Below are positions 7,875 through 17,069 of a stretch of DNA of 64,000 nucleotides, in pieces (the first letter of the stretch is position 1; each line of letters begins with the position of its first letter). The notes under the pieces are model-generated. The model saw only the letters and a program-made list of their open reading frames with translations, searched no databases and was not told the DNA's origin. A program made the position numbers and the translations under genes. Source of the DNA: a virus; IMG/VR virus record IMGVR_UViG_3300032174_000075, positions 1-64,000 of that record. One strand, 5' to 3'.

Positions 7875-9386
7875 ATGGCGACCATCAATATCCAGGGCTC
7901 CAGTCTTGGGAATGCGCTCCAAGACCTCTTGATGGCGGATGACCTTGAACCGGGCGATGGTCCCGCCTACGCGACGTGCAAAGCTATATTCTCGTACCAT
8001 CCGCTCGGCCAGAAGATCGCCGACGCTCCGGTGGCCATGGCGATGAGTCAGGAAAGGAGAATCGCCGTCCCCGGAAGCCCCGAAGAGCGCGTCGTAGACA
8101 GGTTCAAGAGAACCTGGAAGGCGATGGGGATTGACCACCATATCTTCAACACGAAGCGGCTGTCACGGGTCTATGGCATCGCTTCCGTGGCGATGGTGGC
8201 GGATGGCGTAACCCCTAGCGAGCCGATAGAGTATGACCGGCTTCCTACTCTCAATCTCTCGTTCAACGTGATCGACCCGCTGAACTCGGCAGGCTCGTTA
8301 GTTCTCAGCCAGGACCCGAATGCGATAGACTTTCAAAAGCCGGGAGCGATTACAGTCAACGGCACGGCCTATCATCCTTCCCGCACCTGTACAGTGCTGA
8401 ACGAGGACCCGATCTATCTGGACTACACGCGCTCCGCCTTCGGGTACGTCGGGCGCTCGGTCTACCAACGGGCTCTATTCCCGCTCAAGAGCTTCATCAA
8501 CACCATGCAGACGGACGACATGGTGTCCCGCAAGGCGGGGCTGCTCATCGCGTTCATGAAGATGCCGGGCTCGATCATAGACGGCATTATGGCTGCGGTA
8601 GCGGGTGTCAAGCGTGCCCTTCTTCAGCAAGGCGTCACTGACAACGTTCTCTCCATGGGGAGTGAGGACAAGGTCGAGAGCCTGAATCTGCAGAACATTG
8701 ACGGCGCCTCTAGTGCAGCCCGCCGAAACATCCTGGAGAACATCGCCTCGGCTGTGCCCATGCCGGCGAAGCTTTTGCTTCAGGAAACCTTCGCAGAAGG
8801 CTTTGGCGAGGGCACCGAGGATGCAAAATACATCGCCCAATTTATCGACCGCATCCGTATCGAGATGCAGCCTCTCTACGACTACTTCGACCCTATCGTC
8901 ATGTACAGAGCATGGACGAAGGATTGGTACGAGACGATCCAGAAAGATTTTCCCGAAGAGTTCAGTGGGGTAGACTTCACGACGGCCTTCTACCGCTTCA
9001 AGAACGCATTCACGGCCGTGTGGCCGAACCTGCTTGAGGAGCCGGAAAGCGAGAAGGTCAAGATCGACGAAGTGCGACTGCGCGCGCTGATCTCGATTGT
9101 TCAGGTCCTCATTCCGAACCTCGATCAAGCAAACCGCGCAACCGTCATTCAAACAGCGCTCGACAACATCAACCAGAACAAGGTGCTGTTCCAATCTCCC
9201 TTCGTGCTGGATTACGATGCCTTGAAGAAGTACGAGCCTGCTGAAGCGGAATCCGATACCGGAAGCCCACGGCCCTATACAATCGCCGACAGCGATCCCG
9301 TCAGATCAGCCCTGGACAGCCTCTCGGCCTCTGTTGCAAGACTGCCGGATCGCCGCACAGCCCCCAAGCGGATCGCCGCGCAGTGA
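7875..9386 (+). CDS. Phage portal protein, DUF1073 family
   Basis: 503 residues, the typical portal length. DUF1073-like features include KAIFSYHPLGQKIADAPV near the N-terminus, a conserved VYGIASVAMV, the portal-type clip region ending in MPAKLLLQETFAEGFGEG, and the YDYFDPIVMY helix. The portal dodecamer forms the packaging vertex and binds terminase and the head-tail connector. It is followed, with a 4-base overlap, by a small gene and then a Mu gpF-like gene, the usual order. Confidence 0.9.
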   Translation: MATINIQGSSLGNALQDLLMADDLEPGDGPAYATCKAIFSYHPLGQKIADAPVAMAMSQERRIAVPGSPEERVVDRFKRTWKAMGIDHHIFNTKRLSRVYGIASVAMVADGVTPSEPIEYDRLPTLNLSFNVIDPLNSAGSLVLSQDPNAIDFQKPGAITVNGTAYHPSRTCTVLNEDPIYLDYTRSAFGYVGRSVYQRALFPLKSFINTMQTDDMVSRKAGLLIAFMKMPGSIIDGIMAAVAGVKRALLQQGVTDNVLSMGSEDKVESLNLQNIDGASSAARRNILENIASAVPMPAKLLLQETFAEGFGEGTEDAKYIAQFIDRIRIEMQPLYDYFDPIVMYRAWTKDWYETIQKDFPEEFSGVDFTTAFYRFKNAFTAVWPNLLEEPESEKVKIDEVRLRALISIVQVLIPNLDQANRATVIQTALDNINQNKVLFQSPFVLDYDALKKYEPAEAESDTGSPRPYTIADSDPVRSALDSLSASVARLPDRRTAPKRIAAQ

Positions 9387-9595
9387 CGCTTGCGACCGAC
9401 ATGCACAAGTCGCTAGTGGCTGCAAACCGCGCGAACGAGTTGTACGGGTGCGCCATGCAGGTATTCCAGGCCAACGCACAGCGTTTCGAGTTCGCAGCCG
9501 CAGAAGAAGAGCGCCCCAATCTTCATGCGCTGCTGGATATCTACCTCGACCATTTCCTGGCGGCGAACAAAAGGATGGAAGTGGAGGGCCGCTAA
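9383..9595 (+). CDS. Small phage protein between portal and gpF-like gene
   Basis: 70 residues starting at GTG in a GTGA overlap with the portal stop. It is predicted to be entirely helical (ANRANELYGCAMQVFQANAQ, then LDIYLDHFLAANKRME). Family unknown. The coupled overlap upstream and direct abutment downstream (stop 9593-9595, next ATG 9596) indicate translation with its neighbours and argue that it is real. Confidence 0.65.
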   Translation: MTLATDMHKSLVAANRANELYGCAMQVFQANAQRFEFAAAEEERPNLHALLDIYLDHFLAANKRMEVEGR

Positions 9596-10426
9596 ATGCC
9601 TTCCCGCGACGATCTCTACTCCACCATCACGGACGCCATAAACGATTTTGTCGAGAACGGCTTCACGTCGGCGGAGCGTCTGGCGTACTGGCAGCGCAAG
9701 ATCAAGGACGCAGCCAACCGCACGCTCAAGACACAAGCCCAAATGGAGCAAATGCTCCGGGACGTTCTGGCGGCATCCTATCGGCGGTATGTAGATCGCG
9801 GCGAGATTCTGAAGTTTCACCAAGGCGTAAAGCGATTTACGCTGGACATGGTCAAGCCACAGCTAAGGGCTGAACTGGACCGCCGCATTCTGGCCTCGGC
9901 TGATCTGATCAAGCTCAATCGCGACCAAGCTATTGCAAAAACGCTACGGCGGTTCTCTGGCTGGTCTACCTCGATTCCAAAGGGCGGGACCGACGTAGCG
10001 CAGCGGGCGAAGGTCAAAGAGGGAATCCGCAAGCCGCTTGTCTCGCTCCCGTTCGAGGAACGGCGCGTTCTCATAGATCAGGGGCATAAGCTCGTCGCTT
10101 CTATCAGCGATATAGTCGCCAAGGATGGCGGTGCAATCGCGGCAGTTTGGGAGCACGTCCACCAGGCGGGCTATGACGGACGGCCAGAGCATATCGCCAG
10201 AGACAGGCATGTATTTCTCGTCAAGGATTCGTGGGCTCACCAGAAGGGATTCGTGAAGCCTGGAAATGATGGCTACACGGATGAAGTTGATCAGCCCGCC
10301 CAAAAAATTAATTGCCGATGCCGTTGGCGCTGGGTCTACAATCTGCGCTCTGTCCCGGCTGGCATGCTGACGAAGAAAGGCGAGCTTGCGCTTGCCGAGG
10401 CGCGGGAAAAACTCAATGCCGCTTAG
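9596..10426 (+). CDS. Phage head morphogenesis protein, Mu gpF / SPP1 gp7-like
   Basis: 276 residues. The C-terminal signature is diagnostic: RPEHIARDRHVFLVKDSW, then a Cys-containing INCRCRWRWVYNLR at the end. In this family these residues form a possible metal-binding minihead domain. The N-terminal two thirds is helical and basic. These minor head proteins are packaged in a few copies, contact the portal and may enter the host cell. Position directly after the portal agrees. Confidence 0.85.
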   Translation: MPSRDDLYSTITDAINDFVENGFTSAERLAYWQRKIKDAANRTLKTQAQMEQMLRDVLAASYRRYVDRGEILKFHQGVKRFTLDMVKPQLRAELDRRILASADLIKLNRDQAIAKTLRRFSGWSTSIPKGGTDVAQRAKVKEGIRKPLVSLPFEERRVLIDQGHKLVASISDIVAKDGGAIAAVWEHVHQAGYDGRPEHIARDRHVFLVKDSWAHQKGFVKPGNDGYTDEVDQPAQKINCRCRWRWVYNLRSVPAGMLTKKGELALAEAREKLNAA

Positions 10427-10483
10427 CGTCGTTCACCCGGCAACAGCGAAGTGCGCGAAGATCGACGCGGATTTGGGTTGCGC

Positions 10484-11596
10484 ATGACTATTGCTGCGGG
10501 GGTGCTGTTTCTCACGCCTGGGGTGCCAAAGCCACGGGCTCTGTTCCTGAAGCGTGGTTCTGGAGGTGATTTTTCTGGGCACTGGTGCTTTCCCGGAGGA
10601 CGCCAAGAGGACGGCGAGACGATAGAACAGACTGCCGAGCGTGAGGCTGCGGAAGAAATCGGCTTCCTGCCGAAAGGGTCGCGAACGCCCCTCACGCGCT
10701 CGATATCAATGCCGGAAAGCCCGGCCCCACTCTCCGCTCCCAGCGCGGAGACAATGGCGGGCGAGGCTGTTGTCACCCCCCCGGCAGTCTCGCCCGTCGA
10801 TTACACGACCTTCCTGCAAAAAGTGCCGGAAGAGTTCGCACCGAAGGTCAACGGCGAGCATGTAGGCTGGGCTTGGGCGCCGGTAGACGAGCCTCCCCAG
10901 CCAATGCACCCGGGCTGCCAGATAGCTCTGGACCGCCTGACGATGGACGAGCTGGGCGTGGCAAGGGCGATGGCCGATGGACGGCTTACGAGCCCGCAGG
11001 CTTACGAGAACGTCACGCTTTTCGCCATTCGGATTACGGGAACCGGCCTGGCCTACCGCCGCGCGCATGACGAGTTCGTGTGGCGCGAGCCGGATATCTA
11101 CCTGAACGACGAGTTCCTAGCCCGCTGCAATGGGCTTCCGGTGATTTTCGAGCATCCGAAGAATGCCCTGCTCGACAGCAAAGAGTTCAACGACAGGATC
11201 ATAGGAACGGTCTTGCTGCCCTACATCATGAACAGCGAAGTGTGGGGCATCGCGAAGGTTTACGACCGCGCCGCCATCGCGATCATGATGGAAGACCGAG
11301 ACGATATCTCGACTTCTCCGGCTGTGTCGTGGCGGGATATTTCGGTCAACACCGTCGTCAAGACGGAAGACGGCTCAAAGCTTTTGATTGAAGGCAAGCC
11401 CTCCATCGTGGATCACATCGCGATCTGCTCGCCTAAGGGCGTGTGGGACAAAGGCGGAGATGCACAGGGCGTGCGTATTGATGCGCAGCGCACCACAAGG
11501 TCCAAGCCTATCGAGTTTCCTTCAGCAAAGCTCGATCTAGCGCTTTCAAAAGCGCGCAACCTCGCGCTCGATGAAGCGCTGCGCTCGTTCCGCTGA
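10484..11596 (+). CDS. Nudix hydrolase fused to DUF2213 prohead protease
   Basis: 370 residues from the ATG at 10484; an in-frame GTG at 10451 would add 11. The first ~120 residues carry a complete Nudix box (GGRQEDGETIEQTAEREA followed by AEEIGF, fitting GX5EX7REUXEEXGU). The remainder is DUF2213, a phage prohead maturation protease fold (TLFAIRITGTGLAYRRAHDE, GLPVIFEHPK, ISVNT, IVDHIAICSPKG). The protease would clip scaffold and capsid. The Nudix part would hydrolyse nucleoside-diphosphate derivatives. Such fusions occur in some myoviruses, but their purpose in head assembly is unexplained. Confidence 0.87.
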   Translation: MTIAAGVLFLTPGVPKPRALFLKRGSGGDFSGHWCFPGGRQEDGETIEQTAEREAAEEIGFLPKGSRTPLTRSISMPESPAPLSAPSAETMAGEAVVTPPAVSPVDYTTFLQKVPEEFAPKVNGEHVGWAWAPVDEPPQPMHPGCQIALDRLTMDELGVARAMADGRLTSPQAYENVTLFAIRITGTGLAYRRAHDEFVWREPDIYLNDEFLARCNGLPVIFEHPKNALLDSKEFNDRIIGTVLLPYIMNSEVWGIAKVYDRAAIAIMMEDRDDISTSPAVSWRDISVNTVVKTEDGSKLLIEGKPSIVDHIAICSPKGVWDKGGDAQGVRIDAQRTTRSKPIEFPSAKLDLALSKARNLALDEALRSFR

Positions 11597-11635
11597 GACG
11601 GGCAATCAATCCCAACCTGTCAGAAGGACATTGTC

Positions 11636-12481
11636 ATGACCGAAGAAGAAGAGAAAAAGGCCCGTGAGGATCGCGCCAAGGCCGACGCTGAGGCCGGCGA
11701 GAAGCTGGACAAGCTGCTGAGCCATATGGACTCGTTCGGTAGCCGCATGGACGCTATCGACAAGCGGCTTGACGCCTACGACGAAAAGGAAAAGGCCCGC
11801 ACCGACGCTGAAAGGGCGAAGGCCGATGCTGATGCAAAGGCGAAAGAAGACCCCGACAACATCGCGGCCGACAAGAAGCGCAAGGACGCGGAGGAAGCCG
11901 AGAAAAAGGCGTCCGAAGAGAAAGCTAAGGCCGACGCTGAGGCTGAGACCAAAGCCAAAGAGGAAGAAGAAAAGAAGCGCTCCGACGCGGCCCGTGCTGA
12001 TTCGGCCAGCTTCTCCGACATCAAGGCGGAGATTGCCGCCCTTAAGGCCCGCACGCCTCGCCTCATGACGGACGATGACCACGCTACGTTCTCGACCGTC
12101 CAGGCTCGCGCCGATGGCGTCTATCAGATGTTCGGGGGGCACGCTCCGCCGCCGATGCAGTCGGAGGACTTGAACGCCTACCGTCTGCGGCTTGCCAGCG
12201 CTTTCCAGAGCCATTCTCCCAGGTGGAAGGACGCCAATCTCGTCAAGGTGGCCGTGGACTCCACCACGCTCACCAATGCGGAAGACGATATCTACGAGGC
12301 TGCCCGCCGTGCGGCGCTCGACCCTGCGGACGTTCCCGAAGGCCGCGAGCGCGTAGTCACGCGCGTAGACCGCGAGACGAACCGGCGCACCCTTGAGTTC
12401 GCCCGCAAGGACAGCTTCGTGAAGGACTTCGGCCTACCGCCCCAGTACATCACGAAGTTCATCACTGAACGCCCCAACTAA
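11636..12481 (+). CDS. Scaffold-like coiled-coil phage protein
   Basis: 281 residues. Residues 1-120 are almost only E, K, A, D and R and predict a long coiled coil (KADAEAGEKLDKLLSHMDSF, EEAEKKASEEKAKADAEAE). Residues 140-281 form a conserved globular part (MTDDDHATFSTVQARADGVY, FGLPPQYITKF). Position between the prohead protease and the capsid genes fits an internal scaffolding protein that the protease removes. A GAAGGACATTGTC leader precedes the ATG. Confidence 0.75.
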   Translation: MTEEEEKKAREDRAKADAEAGEKLDKLLSHMDSFGSRMDAIDKRLDAYDEKEKARTDAERAKADADAKAKEDPDNIAADKKRKDAEEAEKKASEEKAKADAEAETKAKEEEEKKRSDAARADSASFSDIKAEIAALKARTPRLMTDDDHATFSTVQARADGVYQMFGGHAPPPMQSEDLNAYRLRLASAFQSHSPRWKDANLVKVAVDSTTLTNAEDDIYEAARRAALDPADVPEGRERVVTRVDRETNRRTLEFARKDSFVKDFGLPPQYITKFITERPN

Positions 12482-12495
12482 AGGAACCATACCCC

Positions 12496-13398
12496 ATGGT
12501 CGCGAATCCTGCTTTCAACCCGTACACTCAGACGAATGCGACGGGCTCCTTCAACATCTCCGCCTCGGGCTTGGTTCAGGGCACGGCGATGGACGATCCC
12601 GCCACCCGCTACAGGCTCGCGGGCGGCTATCTCGCCACGGCTGAAACGCTTCCCATGTGGGGCGGCGTCGGTATCAGCGAATTGGTGCCCGCGCAGAACG
12701 TGTCTCCGTTCCCGCCCAATGCCACGCTCGGCGGCGCCATCTCGCGTGCGACAACGCTCACCGCGCAGGCGGCGGGGCAGCTCACCGGATTTTCGGTCTT
12801 CGACCAGAACTACTCGGCCGTGCAGTCTCCGCAATCTCCGGTTCCGCTCGTCGGCACGGGGGCGACGCTCAATTTCTACCGCCTCGGCTCACTCGCGCGC
12901 GTCAATCTCGCATGCGACCCGTCGCTTGTGTCTCTCGACGGCGGGCTGATCACGCAGCTTGTCTCGTGGGACTTCACCAACCAGCGCCTCATTCCGTATT
13001 CTGCGACCTATCCGCAGACGACGATCACGGGCGCGGTTTGGGCGAGCACGGCTGGCGGACAGACCACATTCACGGTCGGAACCGATCTCACCTCGTACAT
13101 CAATGCCGGCGACGACATTCAGGTGTCCGGCGTGGTTTCGACAGGCGGAACCGGCGTCGGCTTCAACGGCTCGTTCACGGTGGTTTCGATCACTTCGACA
13201 ACCATTGTCGTCACGCAGGCTGCGGCGTCGTCTCCGGGCACCTATTCGTCCGGCGGCATCGTCGTTGCCGGCGGCGGTGCATTGCCCGTGAAGATTCTTC
13301 GTGTCTCGGTCGGCGATTGCATGACCGTCAACTACAATTCGACCAGCGGTTTCGCGACCTGGAACTACCAGGGCTCGTGCGCCACGGTCCAGATTTAA
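12496..13398 (+). CDS. Virion structural protein (decoration or cement-like) with FCCH-like insertion
   Basis: 300 residues, Gly/Ser/Thr-rich and beta-predicted, 14 bases after the scaffold and just before the capsid gene; decoration proteins usually sit here. N-terminal ISASGLVQGTAMDDPATRYR resembles head 'cement' proteins. Residues ~180-260 form a separate beta module (NAGDDIQVSGV, GFNGSFTVVSI, PGTYSSGG) resembling the E1-FCCH-like domain found in many phage proteins. Related modules occur in the sheath and gpJ genes of this phage. Confidence 0.7.
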   Translation: MVANPAFNPYTQTNATGSFNISASGLVQGTAMDDPATRYRLAGGYLATAETLPMWGGVGISELVPAQNVSPFPPNATLGGAISRATTLTAQAAGQLTGFSVFDQNYSAVQSPQSPVPLVGTGATLNFYRLGSLARVNLACDPSLVSLDGGLITQLVSWDFTNQRLIPYSATYPQTTITGAVWASTAGGQTTFTVGTDLTSYINAGDDIQVSGVVSTGGTGVGFNGSFTVVSITSTTIVVTQAAASSPGTYSSGGIVVAGGGALPVKILRVSVGDCMTVNYNSTSGFATWNYQGSCATVQI

Positions 13399-13416
13399 GA
13401 ACCAGGAGAAACGGCA

Positions 13417-14436
13417 ATGCCCAATATCGCTCCGGCCTATGTCACGATCAACCCGTCCTTCACAATGCCGGAGCTGCTGTTGCCATACAGCCAAGCCTCC
13501 GGTGCGTTCGATCTTCTGCCCGATGGGCAGCCGCTTGTGCGCCTTTCGGAAGGCGATCTCGTGGCCTACATCAATCGCATTGATCTTCGCACGCGCATGG
13601 CGTCCGGCCAGTCGGCATACAACGAACTGCCGTCCGTCACGCCCGTGCTGTCGCAGATCAGCGCTCCGTCCTACCTGCTTCGCGTTCGCGCGGAGTACGA
13701 CCATCACGACACGGCCGCGATGAGCCGTCGTGGAGTGAGCATCGTCGAGGCCCAGCGTCTCGGCATGCGGCAGGGCCACTTCCAGCTTCTTCGCACGATG
13801 CTCCTGGACGGCATGAACCCCGCCAACGGCGAGGGCCTGCTGAACACGAACGGCGCCACGGCGACGACGCTCCCGGCCGATTCCAACGGCAACACGACCG
13901 TGCTGACCTACGACAACGGCCAGATGGCCTTCTATCTTGCCCAGCAGATTCAGGCGCTCAAGTCGCGCACCAATCAGCTTGGCATCGGCAAGGAGTTCAC
14001 CATCCTTGGCCCGCAGCGCACCCTCGGCACGTTCGAGTACAACGTCGTCCAACTCACGCAGTATCAGCGCGTGGGCGCGGGCACGGCCTCGACCGCTGGG
14101 ACCGTCAAGGAAATCCTGATGGCAAACGGCGACAAGATCGCCTGGTGCTATGACGATACCTTGATCGGCAAGGGCGCCGGCGGAACCGACGCGGTCATCA
14201 TCTGCATGCCCAAGGTGACGAAGCCGAACGGCGGCACGATCAACACCAACGAGTTCGCCAAGCTTGCGCCGGGCCTGGAAGCGTGTACGCTTCAGCTTTG
14301 CGACATGGCGGCGCCGCGTGAAATCCCGACTCCGATCCCGGGCGGCGCCATCGACATCGTGAGCGAACTGCGCGCTACGTCAGGCTGGGGCGTTCGCGGC
14401 GAAGCGGTGACGATCATCAGCATGGCGTACTCGTAA
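13417..14436 (+). CDS. Major capsid protein, DUF2184 family
   Basis: 339 residues, the right size for DUF2184 HK97-fold capsid proteins. Family-like segments include the N-terminal YVTINPSFTMPELLLPYSQA, the RRGVSIVEAQRLGMRQGHF helix and the C-terminal GAIDIVSELRATSGWGVRGE, AVTIISMAYS. Preceded by GGAGAAACGGCAATG, a good ribosome-binding site suited to high expression. It follows protease, scaffold and decoration genes, the standard order for head genes. Confidence 0.88.
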   Translation: MPNIAPAYVTINPSFTMPELLLPYSQASGAFDLLPDGQPLVRLSEGDLVAYINRIDLRTRMASGQSAYNELPSVTPVLSQISAPSYLLRVRAEYDHHDTAAMSRRGVSIVEAQRLGMRQGHFQLLRTMLLDGMNPANGEGLLNTNGATATTLPADSNGNTTVLTYDNGQMAFYLAQQIQALKSRTNQLGIGKEFTILGPQRTLGTFEYNVVQLTQYQRVGAGTASTAGTVKEILMANGDKIAWCYDDTLIGKGAGGTDAVIICMPKVTKPNGGTINTNEFAKLAPGLEACTLQLCDMAAPREIPTPIPGGAIDIVSELRATSGWGVRGEAVTIISMAYS

Positions 14437-14463
14437 GAGCCAACCCAAGGAGGGTAACCCCGA

Positions 14464-15000
14464 ATGTCTACCTTGTACGTCGCCAACGCGACGAAGCACT
14501 ACCAGGAAATCGTGTACCGGCTTCCCGAGACGCCCGGCGCACGGCGCCAGACCTTGCGTCCCGGAGGGCAAGTCGGAATCCGCGATCTGTCCACCTTGGA
14601 TGTAGAGGCCATCATTCGCCAGAACGTCCCTTATGGCTGGACGGATGTTTCGGCGGTGGACCGCGTGAAGCCCTTTGTCGGCATCGTCTATTCGGCCGAC
14701 AAGCCGGTCAAGGCGGACAAGATCGAAGGCGTGATGGAGCACAACCTGGGAGTCCTGGTCAATCGAGGGCGCCAGAACCGCGAGATGGCGGCGGTTGCCA
14801 CGAACGACATGCTTGAGCGCCAGTTCGAAGCAACGAACATCGCCGACCTCAAGTCCATGGTGATGACCATTGAGGAAGAGGACACCAAGACGCACAGCGC
14901 GGAACTGTCCGAACACTTCACGGTGGATCGGCATGCGGAAGCGGCGCGAACGGAAAGCCAGCGCCCGAAACGCGCAGCCCACGGCGGCGGGCGGAAGTAA
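14464..15000 (+). CDS. Conserved phage structural protein
   Basis: 178 residues after the capsid gene, with AAGGAGGGTAACCCCGA upstream. The N-terminal half is beta-rich (TLYVANATKHYQEIVYRLPE, LRPGGQVGIRDLSTLD) and the C-terminal half a charged helix with a basic end (SQRPKRAAHGGGRK). Proteins like this recur in DUF2184/DUF3383 phages at this position, but I cannot name a function; a head-internal or neck role is plausible. Confidence 0.65.
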   Translation: MSTLYVANATKHYQEIVYRLPETPGARRQTLRPGGQVGIRDLSTLDVEAIIRQNVPYGWTDVSAVDRVKPFVGIVYSADKPVKADKIEGVMEHNLGVLVNRGRQNREMAAVATNDMLERQFEATNIADLKSMVMTIEEEDTKTHSAELSEHFTVDRHAEAARTESQRPKRAAHGGGRK

Positions 15001-15522
15001 GTGGCGCTTGTAGGCCCCACCTATGCCGGGTTTGTTGTTTTCCTGAGAACCGTTGTCGGAATCTCGACCTCTGTTCTGCCCGATAGCGCTCCCGTCATTC
15101 CTGTGGCCTACAGCGTTGCTTTACAGACGGTCAATCCGCAATTGGCTATGGTGGCTTGCGCGCTTCCTGGTGCTCCACTCCCGGACAATACGCCGTCCAT
15201 GTATGCGCTTGCGGTGTACAATCTCGGCGCGGACAACATCATCAATTACGCTCCGGATGTTTCCCCGCCAGTGGCGTACAATGCAGCGGACAACAAGGAC
15301 AACTTGCCCTACTTCGCGTACTTCCGGGCTAAGTGGAAGTGCCTCGATTTTGTCTCTGGTGTCGTCCAGTCGAGCGGAGACGAAGGAACGAACGTTGGAC
15401 TTGTCGTGCCGGAGCAGATGAAAGAGTTGACGCTTGGGAATTTAGCCAATTTGAAAACTCCTTATGGGAGGCGGTACTTGGGAATTGCACAGTCTGTCGG
15501 CACGAACTGGGGGCTGACGTGA
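15001..15522 (+). CDS. Putative head-tail connector (DUF4054-like)
   Basis: 173 residues, starting at GTG immediately after the preceding stop. The C-terminal block LKTPYGRRYLGIAQSVGTNWG fits the conserved end of DUF4054-type adaptor proteins, and MYALAVYNLGADNIINY fits their central region. Such proteins join the portal to the tail. It overlaps the next gene by four bases (GTGA). Confidence 0.65.
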   Translation: MALVGPTYAGFVVFLRTVVGISTSVLPDSAPVIPVAYSVALQTVNPQLAMVACALPGAPLPDNTPSMYALAVYNLGADNIINYAPDVSPPVAYNAADNKDNLPYFAYFRAKWKCLDFVSGVVQSSGDEGTNVGLVVPEQMKELTLGNLANLKTPYGRRYLGIAQSVGTNWGLT

Positions 15523-16010
15523 CGGTGCTTCGCTTGGGGGTAATCGACATTCCCTATGCGAACGCATCCGAGGAGACAGGAAAGCAGCGCTCCGCCAGAT
15601 TGCGCAAGGGCAAGACCGCTCCGAAGATGAAGTCGGAAAGCATCACGACCGGGGACGTGGCGGAGATTCTGGAAGCCAAGTATCACCCGATAGAAATCTA
15701 TTGGGAACTGCACGGGCAAGCGGTTGCGGACAAGATGACTGAAGGCCTTGTCGGCGCAATGGAGAATCTTCTATCCGGCGCACCTTTGGGTGGTAGCCCA
15801 TTCGCGGAAGCCGAAGAGCATATCGACTCCGGGTACAAGGAGTTCATCAATTCCGGGGAGCTCGACCGTCTCGGCTATCCCGGCCTGCCGACGAAAGCCG
15901 CGATCAAAGGTGTCAGCCACCGTTTCAAGAAGAAGCGCGGCGGACAGAGGCCGAGCCTCGTAGACACAGGCCTGTACGTTGCAGCGTTCAAGTCCGAGAT
16001 TGAAGAGTAA
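15519..16010 (+). CDS. Phage head-tail joining or virion protein
   Basis: 163 residues from the GTG at 15519, which overlaps the previous stop as GTGA; longer upstream starts are less likely. Charged, mixed alpha/beta, with a basic C-terminal block (HRFKKKRGGQRPSLVDTGLY) and ending in a motif common in HK97 gp10-like or neck proteins (LVDTGLYVAAF). Likely a connector or tail-completion protein by position. Its stop abuts the next ATG. Confidence 0.65.
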   Translation: MTVLRLGVIDIPYANASEETGKQRSARLRKGKTAPKMKSESITTGDVAEILEAKYHPIEIYWELHGQAVADKMTEGLVGAMENLLSGAPLGGSPFAEAEEHIDSGYKEFINSGELDRLGYPGLPTKAAIKGVSHRFKKKRGGQRPSLVDTGLYVAAFKSEIEE

Positions 16011-17048
16011 ATGTCCTCCATCGGAGAGGCGGGACTACAACAAGCGACGCAAATGCATGCGGCCCTAAGCGAGGGCTTGGATGCAGTCTCGAACTTCCAG
16101 AAGGTCACATTCGAACAATATGTTCGCCTGATTCTGCCGATGGACGGGTCGGTCTTCTGGGTGAAGTCGGCGCTCTTGTGCGATCAGATGCTATTCTCCG
16201 CCTATCGGTTCAATGCGGCGGCACTTCAGGAAGCGGCATCGTCTCGCACATCGTCAAAGCTTGTCGTCGCCGAGGGCGATTTGCACTACGCGACGCAGAA
16301 CACGCAGGGCGAGAGCGACGCGGACGTTATGAACCGGGTCGTATTCACGTCGAAAACGCTTATCGAGGGCCTTCAGGAAGTCGGCCCCTACGTCACGTAC
16401 ATGGCGGAAATCGACGGCATAAGGTTCGCGTTCTCATCCCGTGGGCAGCTTCAGCAGAATGCCGACCTCTATCACTACGTCGGCACCGCCGTTTACGCCA
16501 CGATGGATACACAGGTCATAGACAATCCAGGGGAATTGGACGTTCAAAACGTCGTGGTCTCCAATAGCCTGCCGATCTTCCTTGCCATGAACTACTACGT
16601 GCCGGAAGTGTATGAGGACTTCGGCAACCTGACGCTCCCGATCTATCCGTCCTACTTGGTTCCGAACAATCTGCCGCCGCCGTTCGCGGCCGTGCATATC
16701 GAGCCCTGGGCAACCGAGGCATTGGCGAGTGCGCCGCTTCTGGACAGCACGCTTTCGCATTCGCAGCTTGCACGGGACCGCGTGAAGATCACGCTTTACG
16801 GCAAACGCAATGGCGATGCGCAGGACTTCATGGACTTCCTCTTTCAGCAGTCCATCAATTACGATCAGTTCGGCATGATGGGCCTGCCTATCCTTCGAGA
16901 TGAGAAGAAGACCCAGGTGGAGCTAGGAACCGTGGCGCAGAAGAAGTCGTTCGAGTTCGATATCTCCTACTACCAGACGCGGGCACGAGACATCGCCCGC
17001 CAATTGATCGAAAGTGCCCCTGTCACGGCGCTGGGCAACCCCCTCTAA
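16011..17048 (+). CDS. Phage virion protein of unknown function
   Basis: 345 residues. It starts in a TAAATG junction with the previous gene. It contains MDGSVFWVKSALL, a long central beta-rich part and a C-terminal FMDFLFQQSINYDQFGMMGL. Homologues I recall in DUF3383-type phages sit between the connectors and the sheath and are called structural proteins; a role in the neck or tail terminator is likely. No enzyme motif is visible. Confidence 0.65.
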   Translation: MSSIGEAGLQQATQMHAALSEGLDAVSNFQKVTFEQYVRLILPMDGSVFWVKSALLCDQMLFSAYRFNAAALQEAASSRTSSKLVVAEGDLHYATQNTQGESDADVMNRVVFTSKTLIEGLQEVGPYVTYMAEIDGIRFAFSSRGQLQQNADLYHYVGTAVYATMDTQVIDNPGELDVQNVVVSNSLPIFLAMNYYVPEVYEDFGNLTLPIYPSYLVPNNLPPPFAAVHIEPWATEALASAPLLDSTLSHSQLARDRVKITLYGKRNGDAQDFMDFLFQQSINYDQFGMMGLPILRDEKKTQVELGTVAQKKSFEFDISYYQTRARDIARQLIESAPVTALGNPL

Positions 17049-17069
17049 AATTCCAAGGAGTCTTACGTC

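Noticed and set aside
12889-14052. 387-codon reverse-strand frame across the capsid region
   Set aside because: Shadow of the DUF2184 capsid and decoration genes; composition is R/H/V/G-rich antisense and it has no recognisable motif.
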